In this document: piece by piece, positions 41,401 through 49,187 of the stretch | Position numbering within the stretch: position 1 is the first letter of the stretch | Layout: each line of letters begins with the position of its first letter | Source of the DNA: Chloroflexota bacterium | Lineage (GTDB): Bacteria > Chloroflexota > Anaerolineae > Anaerolineales > Villigracilaceae | Length of the DNA stretch: 64,000 nucleotides | Assembly: GCA_016234555.1 (NCBI GenBank) | Contig: JACRBJ010000008.1 | Coordinates: 1 to 64,000, forward strand | Direction: 5' to 3' | Position numbers and translations under genes: made by a program | The notes under the pieces: model-generated | Seen by the model: the letters and a program-made list of their open reading frames with translations, nothing else | What the model was told of the DNA's origin: nothing | Databases searched by the model: none

Positions 41401-43882
41401 GGTAATTGGTCTCGTTCAGAACCCGAAGCATGGCTTCGCGCTTTTCGGGCGTATCCGGTTCGTAGAGTTCGAGATTCAAGGGCAAGAAAATCCCACCCTG
41501 GGCGTCGTACTTGTTGATGTTCAACGGCAGGGCATCGTCCCATGAGGTTTCGAGAGCCAGCTTTTCGCCCATGATGCGGAGCGGCGCGCCTTCGGTGATT
41601 TCGTAGCGCACTTGGTAGGTCTCTCCGCCGCTCAACTCAACGGGAGGAAAATCGAAGGTTGGGGTGAGCCGCGCTCCCGCCTCGGTGAAGGACAGGGTTT
41701 GCAAGGCTTCGGCAACCGGCGTCTCGTTATTACTTTCCTTGTAAATGCCGACCTTGAGCGTCGTCTCAGTTGGAGAGAAAACCTGACGGAAACCGTCGAT
41801 CTGCAGGCGGTTCATCGTCATGGGTTGTTGCGGCGTCAGGGGAAGCGAGCCCTCTATCAGTCCGGACTGGGCTTGCAGGTTCAAGTCGAGCGGCAGGGCG
41901 GGACGGTTCTCGTCCACATGCTTGAGGATGAGATTCGAAAAGGAGAACAGGCTGCTGCTTTGGATGCGGTAATGGAGATAGTAGGTCTGACCCGCGTTCA
42001 GGTCGACGTCGCCAAAGGGAATCATCTGCTGTTCGTTTTGGTTGTCGTCGTTGATCGCCAGCCTGCCCTCGGTGACGGATTCATTTCCCTCCGCGTCGCG
42101 TGTCAACCTGAAATAGAAACTCATGCCCACCTGGCGGACGTCGGTGGTGGTGATCTGCGAAACGATCCCAGCCTCTTTGACGTGGATGTTGGCGGACGCC
42201 GCGTAGCCGGGCTCCAGCATCTGACGGTTGCCCACCGCCACCGGGTAGGTGCGGCTGCCGGAGGGGGAAGTCACGGTCACGTTGAACGGCGCGGGAATGT
42301 TTTCCAGCATCCACTCCGAGGCGGCGATGCGCGTCATCGGACGGTTGTAGATGCGGGTGAACGCGAAGGCGTAGCCGTACGTCCCGACCAGCACAAGGGC
42401 GGGAATCAAAATCCCAACCGCCCCTTTCCAGCCCATCCCCGGATTGATGAATCCCTCCTGCTCGCGGCTCTCGCGGGTGCGGTCGTAAAGTTCCACCAAA
42501 GCCCAGGCGGCAAACAAAATGAGGAGGGGATAGACCGGCAGGAAGTAGCGCATGTAACGCCAGAACTGCGCGTTCTGCCAGAGGAAATATCCAACCACCC
42601 AGGCGAACGGCAGGATATGTTTGTTCCAATTGCCATCCCAGATGCGCTTGAATGCCCAGCCAAGTCCCAGCCAGGCTGCCAGCCCAAGCGGAATTCCCAT
42701 CCCCCAGACGACCATGTTGACCCAGGCGTAGCTGACGGGGCGATTCGTCCAGTGGGTGTTGGGGGGCCAGTCGGAATTCCCCGCCACCTGGTTGACGACT
42801 TCCTTGATGACCCGCAGCCACCCCTCGTTGAGCGACAGGCTAAAGAAGCCCGGTCCCACAAAGGCGTAAGGCTGGAAGATGCGGAACGAGACAGCAGTCG
42901 CCAGCGCCGCAACGAACCATCCCACGAGGACGACGACCAGGGTGTTCTTGAAATTCGACTTTTTCCAGTCGGCGATTAAGCGGACAACGCCAGCCAGCCC
43001 GATGATCCCAAAGATGGGCAGGGTGTTGACCTTGCACGCCCCAGCCAGCCCGATGACGAACCCAAACAGGATGAAGTGAATCAGGTTCGACGAGGAAATC
43101 CTTCGGTCGGGGTGGTGAATGGGAATCGCGCGAAGCGCAAAATAAAAACCGGCAAGGACAAACACCGTGGAAAACGAATCCACCGTGAAGTAATGCGAAA
43201 GTTGAATCGGCAGGACGGCTGCCGCGCCCAGGGCGGCGGCGATCAACGCGACGCGCCGGTCGTAAAGCTGTTTCGCCAGGATGTAAAGCATCCAGACCGC
43301 AAGCAGATCGAAGATGCCAGACATGGCTCTGCCAGCCAGAGTCACCGAGTCGTATTCAGACATCCCCACCCAGTTCGCGATCTTGTGGGTGAGAAACAGC
43401 GGGAACATGCCGTAGGTGTAGGAGCCAAAATTCAGGGGGTTGAGCGGACTATTTTCGGTGTCGAAATATTGGGCAACGCTGCCCACGTCTTTTATCTGTC
43501 CCACCACCATCGAGATGTAACGTTCGTCGGGATGCTGGTGCTGACCGTTATCCCAATTCAAACCGGTAAATCGAAAATAAGCCCCAACCAAAAGGATCAG
43601 AACCAGCAGCAGGCTCGCCTGCCAGGGCGTCTTCTCCTTCGGCGGCAGCGGACTTTCCTCCGCTTCGGGAAGTTCCTCCGCCGCGTCGGGCTGAGTTCCA
43701 CCGGTCAGGCGCGACAGGACGGCTGGGTCCAGACCCCAGACCCTGTCCAACTGTCCAAGCGACTCGTAGGGGCGCAGAGCGATGATCCGTCTTGCGAGAC
43801 GGGGGGAAATCTGCAACTTTCGAACCAGCGCTTCTTCGTCAGCGTTATTCAGGTCGGTGAGCGAAATGGTTGTATCGGTCAT
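38447..43882 (-). CDS. Giant membrane protein: HhH domain, GT39-like region and C-terminal DUF2298 (YYY) domain, 1811 aa
   Basis: Residues 1-65 form a helix-hairpin-helix-like domain (LNNADEEALVRKLQISPRLA, RIIALRPYESLGQLDRVWGL), odd for a membrane enzyme. Residues ~90-500 are a PMT/ArnT-like core (HPDERYISMVVGQIKDVGSV). Residues ~500-1000 look extracytoplasmic and beta-rich. From ~1020 a DUF2298/YYY domain follows (KPMDFAFFNAVLRAVYFPPE, HYVNYYYYGYIVAA, LYGDLHPHMMVM). Such proteins are characteristic of Chloroflexota and probably act in extracellular glycan transfer, but no activity is established. It is cotranscribed with the 1558-aa gene. A TACAAT lies about 18 bases upstream of its ATG. Confidence 0.82.
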   Translation of the reverse strand: MTDTTISLTDLNNADEEALVRKLQISPRLARRIIALRPYESLGQLDRVWGLDPAVLSRLTGGTQPDAAEELPEAEESPLPPKEKTPWQASLLLVLILLVGAYFRFTGLNWDNGQHQHPDERYISMVVGQIKDVGSVAQYFDTENSPLNPLNFGSYTYGMFPLFLTHKIANWVGMSEYDSVTLAGRAMSGIFDLLAVWMLYILAKQLYDRRVALIAAALGAAAVLPIQLSHYFTVDSFSTVFVLAGFYFALRAIPIHHPDRRISSSNLIHFILFGFVIGLAGACKVNTLPIFGIIGLAGVVRLIADWKKSNFKNTLVVVLVGWFVAALATAVSFRIFQPYAFVGPGFFSLSLNEGWLRVIKEVVNQVAGNSDWPPNTHWTNRPVSYAWVNMVVWGMGIPLGLAAWLGLGWAFKRIWDGNWNKHILPFAWVVGYFLWQNAQFWRYMRYFLPVYPLLILFAAWALVELYDRTRESREQEGFINPGMGWKGAVGILIPALVLVGTYGYAFAFTRIYNRPMTRIAASEWMLENIPAPFNVTVTSPSGSRTYPVAVGNRQMLEPGYAASANIHVKEAGIVSQITTTDVRQVGMSFYFRLTRDAEGNESVTEGRLAINDDNQNEQQMIPFGDVDLNAGQTYYLHYRIQSSSLFSFSNLILKHVDENRPALPLDLNLQAQSGLIEGSLPLTPQQPMTMNRLQIDGFRQVFSPTETTLKVGIYKESNNETPVAEALQTLSFTEAGARLTPTFDFPPVELSGGETYQVRYEITEGAPLRIMGEKLALETSWDDALPLNINKYDAQGGIFLPLNLELYEPDTPEKREAMLRVLNETNYLVIPSNRAYDAMPRLPLRYPLALKYYQTLFDCECMGDELENKAYGLQPPFKSPLGFELVAVFESPPTIGFISFPDQWADESFTVYDHPKVMVFKKTQDFSAEKVAAILNEVDLDQVFFQTPAEYTKAPTAMRLPADRLEAQRNSGDWSAVFDRNSLLNTNQTTGGIVWYLFVFLLGLAIFPLVFIVFGWLPDRGYPLMRMAGLVTIAWMAWMLGSFKVLTFSQLTIWLCIGFVLLLSAATAYLRRNELLAYFASQWKHILGVEALFLALFFVSLSIRLGNPDLWHPWLGGEKPMDFAFFNAVLRAVYFPPEHPWFGGHYVNYYYYGYIVAAIPTKLLGILPAIAYNLILPTWFAMTGIGVFSVAFNLVKGLTRSPEGEADLPHGKWSASLPYFAAVFALVAVMFLGNLYQAVLLWRFLPEASTIGRWDDAPFLEHASAVIEGAGRVLSGEVTLPGNNGRWYFEASRPILNGKPDTPIAEFPYFTYLYGDLHPHMMVMPVYGLVFGWILNLLLWKPSRFKWSERLPGLIAAGLIFGIFRAAHTWDFPTFVGLGALAIIWNVWYAKTDSTRHAIQTIVIYELAFTGIAVLFYRVFGDWFKTEYVSLELWKGLRTPFIDYLYTFGLVLFVMITLLTRELAPGLRVGYQRWVSTARKEFAGIFKGAYLWWSLAMLFVAILLAALWFSDYQILTFGIPLLIGIAYVILLKRGLSPLQQVMWFLFGSALFITLFVDVFVLKGDAGRSNTVFRFYNQAWFMFGFALSLAFVDLLTTMRSWSLPAKLVWSFAFGILFLFAASYPLTATERKMSDRWPDIKSPPHNLDGSAFMLGEADRSNPAIYNDDNRPINLSRDYFAIQFMQDQVKGSPSFVEGHTEEYRWGSRFAIHTGLPSVVGWSWHVRQHNSLLDGAIVDRLIDEVNNFYNTTDIQAAEQFLAKHQVQYIVVGDLERAYYDVNGINKFQEMVRRGRLLVVFGDNTAGTTTIFEVIK

Positions 43883-43977
43883 AAATGATGCCTTGGGCGA
43901 ATTGTATTTGTATTTTTGGGGAAGTAAACAAATTGTATTGTTCGGGCAATTTTCTTAGTATATCAGCAATTTTCAAT

Positions 43978-44088
43978 GTCATTGCGAGGCGGTTTGTGCC
44001 GAAGCAATCTGCTGTTTTAGGAGTATTTTCGACCCACAAGGAGATTGCCACGCCGCCCAGGAACAAAGGCGGCGGCTCGCAACGACAC
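43978..44088. repeat. Interspersed repeat with inverted GTCATTGCGAG/CTCGCAACGAC ends
   Basis: GTCATTGCGAGGCGG at the left end is roughly inverted by GGCGGCTCGCAACGACAC at the right, with GAAGCAATC/GGAGATTGCC inside. It belongs to the widespread class of GTCATTGCGAG-GAAGCAATC repeats. It fills most of the region between the divergent giant-protein gene and the plus-strand membrane protein. Confidence 0.65.
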
Positions 44089-44133
44089 ATTTCAGAAGTG
44101 CCGACACCAGCAGGTATAATTTCATCCATCGAC

Positions 44134-46041
44134 ATGAAAAACGACTTCATACACAGGATACCCTCCCTGCTCTGGCAGATTCTCTTTCTGGGGATTTCGA
44201 CCGCGCTCTTCAGCCTGATCCTGGCGAACCGCTCCCCGAACCTGCTACGCCCCGTCAGCATGTCCCTGCGGACCGGCTTCGGGCTGGTGATTCCGCTCGC
44301 AGGGCTGGTCCTGTACCTTGCCTTTCGCACGCGTAGCGCAAACCGCGCCGGCGACTTCGCCAGTATGGCAGTCACCCTGTCGCTTTTTGCCATGCCGCTG
44401 GCGGGACTTTGGGCTTCGGGACAGACCCAGTCAGTGGCGATCAACGGGCTGATCCCGCTGGCAGATGCGGCAGGCTATTACACAGACAGTTTGCGAATCA
44501 TCAGCGGCGGAGATATCTCCCACTTTTCCGCCATGCGTCCGTTTTTCCCGGGCTTTTTATCCTTCCTGATGAAGGTCACAGACCAGAACTTCATGACCAG
44601 CCTTGCGGTCGTCACGCTGGTTGCGGCGATTGCGATTTATTTTGGCGTCCGCGAAATCCAGCGCACGCACGGCGCGGAAACGGCTGTGTTCCTGCTCATC
44701 GTGGTCTTTATCTATTTCAGGCATCATTCGGGGACAAGCATGTCCGAAACGCTGGGCGTCCCCTTTGGCGTGCTTGGCATGGGCTTGCTCTGGCGCGGAC
44801 TGGGGCAACGGTCTCAAAGTCTGGCAATCTTCGGGATGTTCGTCACCACGCTGGCATTGAACATCCGACCGGGCGCGATGTTCACGCTTCCGCTGATGTT
44901 GCTGTGGGCGGGATGGGTTCTGCGAAGAGACCGGGAACGCATCTCGATTCGATTTCTCGTTTTTGGGACAGCCGTGATCATCCTCGGTTTCGTGTTGAAT
45001 TCCCTGTTCGTTCGGCTGCTCGCGGGGCCATCCGGCACGGCGTTTTCCAATTTTTCGTGGGCGTTGTACGGGCTGGCTTCCGGCGGACATTCCTTCAACT
45101 ACGTCTTCCAACAGCATCCCGAACTTGCGCTTGTGCAGGACCCCGAACAATCCCGAACCATCTACCGTCTCGCGCTGGAGTTGATGATTCAAAGCCCGGA
45201 GTTGCTCGCGCAGGGGATTTGGCAAAGATATTCCATGTTCTTCTCGAACAGTTGGTACAGCGCCTTTTCATTTCTGGAGAGCGAAAACGGCGTGGTGTAC
45301 GTCATCACCCGCTGGACGATATATATCTTGTGTGTTTTGGGCTTCGTGAAATGGCTGCGAAAACCCGGCGATCCCCACAGCGGACTCGTCGCCCTGGCTG
45401 CCGTTGGCGTCCTGCTGTCTGTCCCCTTCGTCCCCCCGACAGATGCCTATCGCGTCCGCCTTTACGCCGCTTCGATTGTGATCTTCGGGTTGCTGCCCGC
45501 CATGGGCGTTTCGCTGATTACGGACAGGTTCAAGTTTTTCTCCCAGCCTAATTCGCAGATTCAAGATTCAAACGTCACGGCAGCCTTCGGCGCTTTGCTC
45601 GTCGTTCTGGTCCTGGGAGGGACTCTGCTGGCAAAGTTTTCAAGCCAGCCGCCATCGCTGCCCGCCGCAAACTGTCCATCTGGTGAAGACGCAATTGTGA
45701 TCCGATTCAACGCCGGTACGTCCATCAACATCCTTGGTGAAAAAATTGCCTTCCTCGACTGGATGCCGAACTTCCATCACGGACAGTTCAGGCGAAGCAT
45801 CCACGGTCTGGCGGATACGCATCTCATCGAGTACCTGGAGTCGCTTCCAGCGGGGACATCCATCCTCTCCTCGCTGGACCATCTTTCGAATCGGACTGCG
45901 CTGGTCATCGTCCCGACCAGCCAGTTGCCTCAGCCCGGCACATATATCGGGTTATGCGGTCAATGGGAAAGCGATCCAAACCTGTCGTTGTATGGGATTT
46001 TTTATGGAGTTGAACGCGTGGGAGATCAGATATCCCCATAA
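44134..46041 (+). CDS. Multi-helix GT-C-like membrane protein, uncharacterised
   Basis: 635 aa from the ATG at 44134, which follows a TATAAT at 44115-44120 by 13 bases with no SD; the frame upstream of it runs through the repeat. About 11 transmembrane helices are visible. A luminal acidic motif PLADAAGYYTDSLRI and a C-terminal soluble domain (~530-635, SGEDAIVIRFNAGTSINILG...) resemble GT-C/PMT-type glycosyltransferases. The target is unknown. It is divergent from the giant glycosyltransferase-like operon. Confidence 0.65.
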   Translation: MKNDFIHRIPSLLWQILFLGISTALFSLILANRSPNLLRPVSMSLRTGFGLVIPLAGLVLYLAFRTRSANRAGDFASMAVTLSLFAMPLAGLWASGQTQSVAINGLIPLADAAGYYTDSLRIISGGDISHFSAMRPFFPGFLSFLMKVTDQNFMTSLAVVTLVAAIAIYFGVREIQRTHGAETAVFLLIVVFIYFRHHSGTSMSETLGVPFGVLGMGLLWRGLGQRSQSLAIFGMFVTTLALNIRPGAMFTLPLMLLWAGWVLRRDRERISIRFLVFGTAVIILGFVLNSLFVRLLAGPSGTAFSNFSWALYGLASGGHSFNYVFQQHPELALVQDPEQSRTIYRLALELMIQSPELLAQGIWQRYSMFFSNSWYSAFSFLESENGVVYVITRWTIYILCVLGFVKWLRKPGDPHSGLVALAAVGVLLSVPFVPPTDAYRVRLYAASIVIFGLLPAMGVSLITDRFKFFSQPNSQIQDSNVTAAFGALLVVLVLGGTLLAKFSSQPPSLPAANCPSGEDAIVIRFNAGTSINILGEKIAFLDWMPNFHHGQFRRSIHGLADTHLIEYLESLPAGTSILSSLDHLSNRTALVIVPTSQLPQPGTYIGLCGQWESDPNLSLYGIFYGVERVGDQISP

Positions 46042-46182
46042 CTGGCGATTATGGATTTGACGCGATTACAGATAAGTTCTGTATTGTATTCCATGGAATC
46101 GTAATGAGTAGATGCCATTTAAGATGATAATGCCCTTGCGCATGGAGTGTGCCTGAAATCCGTTCTAGAGGTGCTGCTGTGG

Positions 46183-47712
46183 TTAAAAATCTGAAAAGGA
46201 AGCCAGACGATCCAGATAAGATTGCAAGGCTGGGAACAGCGGACGGTACACTTCCTCGAACATGCGGTTGTAGATGCCATGTCGGGTGGGGTCTGGCTCG
46301 ATTGGTTGGGGAAGGATGTGGGTCATTGCCTGCGCAGCTTGATGGGCATCGGCAAAATATCCCGTAGACGTGGCAGCTAGAATGCCCGCTCCCAGCGCAG
46401 TGGCATCCACTGTGGAGGCGCGGAAGACCGGCTTGTCCGTGATGTCCGCGATGATCTGGCAGAACAGGTCGCTTTGCGCGCCGCCGCCGATGGCGATGTA
46501 ACGCTTCACAGGTTGACCCAGCGCCTGCTCCACGCCCATCGTGGTCAGTCGCTGCTCGAAGGCGATACCCTCGAGGATTGCCCGGTAGACGTGTGCCCGC
46601 CCGTGAATTCCCCTCCAACCGACAATGATCCCGCTTGCAGATGGGTCCCAGTACGGGCCAAGAACGCTGTTCCAATACGGGACCGAGACCAGCCCCGCGC
46701 TGCCGGGCGGGACGTCGCTTGCGGCTTTCTCGTAGAACTCGCGCAACCCGGCGAGATCCTGACCAGGCTGGCTCGCCATTTTTTCCATGAACCAGGCCAT
46801 GGTGTAACCGCCACCCAGCAAAACCGTCTCAAGCAGGTAGGCGCCCGGAATCCCGCTGGTCATCGTTCGAAAGGCGGGGTCGAAGACGTATTGTCCGCTG
46901 TACGTGCCGGCAATGACCGAGGTGCCGAGGGACAAATACGCGTCGCCGGGGTCGATGATGTTCACGCCCAAACCGCTCCCCTGCCCGTCGCCAATGCCCG
47001 CAGCCACGGGAAGCCCGATGGGGAGTCCACAGGCTTGGGCGGCGGATTGGGTAACCCTTCCCATGATTGTTCCCGGTGGAACCAACTCTGGAAGCTGATC
47101 CAGCCGAATGCCGACCGCGTCCAAAACGGATTCAGCCCAGCGATTGTTTTGCATGTCGAACATCCCCGTTGGGTCAGCACATCCCCAGCCGGTGACGTAT
47201 TTCCCCGTCAGCTTATGGACGAGGAAGCTATGCACATCCAAATAGCGGCGGGTTTTGGCGAAGACTTCGGGCTGGTGCTGTTTGATCCAGGCGATCTTGG
47301 CAATCGTCAGGTTGACCGAGAGCCGCTTGCCGGTGAGACGGTGAAAATCATCCTGACCGAAGGTTCCCTCCAAGGCGGGCAAAAGGTCGCGGGCGCGTTC
47401 GTCCATCCAGACAATGCCATTGGTCAACGGCTGACCCAGTTCGTCCACGGGGACAAAGGTCTCGCGCTGGTGTGCTATGGACAAGGCTTGCAGCCGCCCG
47501 ACGTCGATCTGCCTCACCGCCTGACGGATCGCCTCGACTGCCGAAGTCCACCACGATTCTGCGGACTGTTCGTGCCAGGTAGGTTGGGGCGTGATCAGCG
47601 ACAGGGCGCTGTACCCCTGCGCGACGGCATTTCCGTAAAGGTCCCAGACGACAGCCTTGCAAGCCGAGGTGCTAGAATCCAAACCTAAGACGAGGGGGGA
47701 GAGATTGGTCAT
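46183..47712 (-). CDS. FGGY-family carbohydrate kinase, xylulokinase-like
   Basis: 509 aa. Two actin-like ATPase halves: VLGLDSSTSACKAVVWD (phosphate 1), HQRETFVPVDE, NGIVWMDERARDL, then AAGIGDGQGSGLGVN (the conserved catalytic Asp of FGGY kinases) and IAIGGGAQSDLFCQIIADI (adenosine motif). The DxxDxR-like and WMDERA motifs suit xylulose or a related ketose. No isomerase or transporter adjoins, so the sugar is not established. TAGAAT lies nine bases before the ATG and no SD is evident. Confidence 0.9.
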   Translation of the reverse strand: MTNLSPLVLGLDSSTSACKAVVWDLYGNAVAQGYSALSLITPQPTWHEQSAESWWTSAVEAIRQAVRQIDVGRLQALSIAHQRETFVPVDELGQPLTNGIVWMDERARDLLPALEGTFGQDDFHRLTGKRLSVNLTIAKIAWIKQHQPEVFAKTRRYLDVHSFLVHKLTGKYVTGWGCADPTGMFDMQNNRWAESVLDAVGIRLDQLPELVPPGTIMGRVTQSAAQACGLPIGLPVAAGIGDGQGSGLGVNIIDPGDAYLSLGTSVIAGTYSGQYVFDPAFRTMTSGIPGAYLLETVLLGGGYTMAWFMEKMASQPGQDLAGLREFYEKAASDVPPGSAGLVSVPYWNSVLGPYWDPSASGIIVGWRGIHGRAHVYRAILEGIAFEQRLTTMGVEQALGQPVKRYIAIGGGAQSDLFCQIIADITDKPVFRASTVDATALGAGILAATSTGYFADAHQAAQAMTHILPQPIEPDPTRHGIYNRMFEEVYRPLFPALQSYLDRLASFSDF

Positions 47713-47771
47713 GGTGCTGCTATTCTACCAATGGTTTGCGAACACCCCGCCCGTGTGTGATGGACAAAACG

Positions 47772-47807
47772 AAAACGGGACAGGCTCTTCGCGGCTTGTC
47801 CCGTTTT
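47772..47807. repeat. Terminator-like hairpin, copy 1
   Basis: AAAACGGGACAGGCT and GGCTTGTCCCGTTTT pair over about 15 bp (two G-T pairs) around CTTCGC, with A- and T-runs on either side, so it can terminate in both directions. Nearly identical copies are at 47978-48012 and 48332-48365. Confidence 0.75.
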
Positions 47808-47977
47808 GGCCCGCACAGGGGATGAATCCCCATGCTCATTTACGAACCCTGCTTCGCAGGTTCAGCCGCCTACGGCGGCTTCGTAAAATTAGCCCTGACG
47901 TTCACGTCGGGGCGGGCGGAGTAAAAAGTGAACCTGCAAGTGACGAATCAAACCGCTGGCGCGTGAGGGACAAAATC

Positions 47978-48012
47978 AAAACGGGACAGGCTTTTGCGGC
48001 TTGTCCCGTTTT
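47978..48012. repeat. Terminator-like hairpin, copy 2
   Basis: AAAACGGGACAGGCTTTTGC, then GGCTTGTCCCGTTTT: the same stem as copy 1 with a one-base-shorter loop. The preceding bases (GGGACAAAATC) also resemble those before copy 1 (TGGACAAAACG). Confidence 0.75.
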
Positions 48013-48069
48013 CGAAGGAAATTTCTGCCGAATATCCCATTTCAGACAATTTCCAGTTAGTTTCCCCAA

Positions 48070-48201
48070 CTTCTCTAGACCTTTTCCCAAACCTCCCTTG
48101 AGAGGTTTCTAATCCTTCCTTGAGAGGATTCCAATCCTTCCTTGAGAGGTTTTTAATCCTCTCTAGACTCTTTCCCAATCCTCTCTAGACTGTTTTTAGA
48201 T
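48070..48201. repeat. Six tandem 22-bp repeats
   Basis: Units begin at 48070, 48092, 48114, 48136, 48158 and 48180. Three inner units follow CCTTCCTTGAGAGG(N5)AAT; the outer three follow CCTCTCTAGACTCTTTCCCA or close variants. The period is exactly 22 bases, not a multiple of three, so the array is not a protein repeat. There are no spacers, so it is not a CRISPR array. Confidence 0.85.
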
Positions 48202-48331
48202 GCTCTGACGACATCTTCGTATAGCATATAAAGGGACTGGATATTACGCACCGCCCCACTTGCATCCGTCCTTTCAGTGCTGGCGTCGATTCCGATGAGT
48301 TTGCGGACGTAAGCGAGCGGAATAAAAAGAC

Positions 48332-48365
48332 AAAACGGGACAGGCTTTCACGGCTTGTCCCGTTT
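48332..48365. repeat. Terminator-like hairpin, copy 3
   Basis: AAAACGGGACAGGCTTTCAC, then GGCTTGTCCCGTTT. It sits directly beside attC-like site D and would terminate transcription of the cassette gene leftward. Confidence 0.75.
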
Positions 48366-48371
48366 ATTATT

Positions 48372-48494
48372 GATAGGTTGACGATAGACATGGGGCGGAC
48401 GTGGACTCTGTTTGGGAGCAGAAAAAACTTGAGGCCAGAAAAATGCTTGAAAATGCGGCAGAATCCCCAGCGTCCAATGCACGCTTTGTTGGGC
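48372..48494 (-). repeat. Integron attC-like recombination site D
   Basis: On the minus strand it starts with the core GCCCAAC (48488-48494) nine bases after the gene stop, then AAAGCGTGCATTGGACGCTG. It continues GGGATTCTGCCGCATTTTC and TTTTTTCTGCTCCCAAACAG, then AGTCCACG. It matches site A block by block. The opposite R' core is not recognisable. Confidence 0.6.
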
Positions 48495-48502
48495 GTTTTG
48501 CA

Positions 48503-49066
48503 TTATTTAGAGCGTCTTACTTTGCCGTCAATTAATTTTTCTTGTTCAGCCTTGATAAATTGATAAGACTTCATTGAATACTCTACTATTTCATTTGGGT
48601 AATTTATCACGGACATAAACTCTGAATAATCGTTATCTTCCCATTGCTTTAGAACGGCTTGGTAAGCAGTCACATGTGCGCAGAAAGATAACAGGCATTC
48701 AGGCATTTTTGTTTCAATTAACAAGTCTGATTTTGAAAGAATGATTTCATAAATCCGCAGATTTATGGGCATAAAAACAGTTGACATCCACAAACGCCAT
48801 GCTTTTAATTCTTCTTCTGTCGGGGTTCGTCTTTTACCATCAAAATACCCTTGACCTATGCGCTTAGACTTGAATGCTGTCCAAGCAGTATCCGATGCGT
48901 GAGTTAACGCAAAGAGTGGTCCGTAAAGTTCGCTTAATTGCCTATTTATTCTTTCTAATTTCTCTAGCCGTTGGGACAATCGAAGATTGTTTAAATATGT
49001 TGCCAAATATCCAACAAAGGCTAGAAATACAGTGATTACTGTCGTTACAACTAGACTCGTGTCCAT
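48503..49066 (-). CDS. AT-rich cassette gene, membrane-anchored hypothetical protein
   Basis: 187 aa, AT-rich. One N-terminal transmembrane helix (LVVTTVITVFLAFVGYLATYL), then a coiled-coil-like stretch (RLSQRLEKLERINRQLSELY) and a helical cytoplasmic domain. The gene lies between two attC-like cores: GTTGGGC (49099-49105) 32 bases before its ATG and GCCCAAC 8 bases after its stop. That is the exact layout of a mobile integron cassette. Function unknown; proteins of this form are frequent among cassette ORFs as far as I recall. Confidence 0.7.
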   Translation of the reverse strand: MDTSLVVTTVITVFLAFVGYLATYLNNLRLSQRLEKLERINRQLSELYGPLFALTHASDTAWTAFKSKRIGQGYFDGKRRTPTEEELKAWRLWMSTVFMPINLRIYEIILSKSDLLIETKMPECLLSFCAHVTAYQAVLKQWEDNDYSEFMSVINYPNEIVEYSMKSYQFIKAEQEKLIDGKVRRSK

Positions 49067-49098
49067 TTTCTTTTTTCCTGATTGTTATGCAAGGAAAC

Positions 49099-49186
49099 GC
49101 CCAACAGTTTGTGTTGACTGGTGCTGGGGCTGGGGCTGGCGTGGACTCTGCCTGGAAGCAGAAAAACTCGAAGGGCAAAAAATGAT
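49099..49186 (-). repeat. Integron attC-like recombination site C (left half shortened)
   Basis: On the minus strand it ends CAACACAAACTGTTGGGC, a good R' core (GTTRRRY), preceded by CTGCTTCCAGGCAGAGTCCA and CGCC. The block is shared with sites A and D. The R'' side, which should follow the FRG gene stop at 49188, is missing; the FRG stop codon lies inside the conserved block. Confidence 0.6.
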
Positions 49187-49187
49187 T

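Larger units (their letters stand above)
47713..48371. other. Repeat-rich non-coding island between the sugar kinase and the cassette genes
   Basis: No convincing gene is seen in this ~660-base stretch. It contains three copies of one strong hairpin, a hairpin-rich block at ~47840-47890 (GAACCTGC...GCAGGTTC and GCCGCC...GGCGGC), and six 22-bp tandem repeats. Short ORFs here read through the repeats and have no ribosome-binding site. Confidence 0.7.

Noticed and set aside
47948..48178. 76-aa minus-strand ORF with a repeated LERIKN/LSRK pattern
   Set aside because: It is produced by reading the 22-bp tandem repeat array, whose period is out of frame; no ribosome site is present.
48070..48201. 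CRISPR-like array
   Set aside because: The 22-bp units abut directly without unique spacers and vary within the unit.
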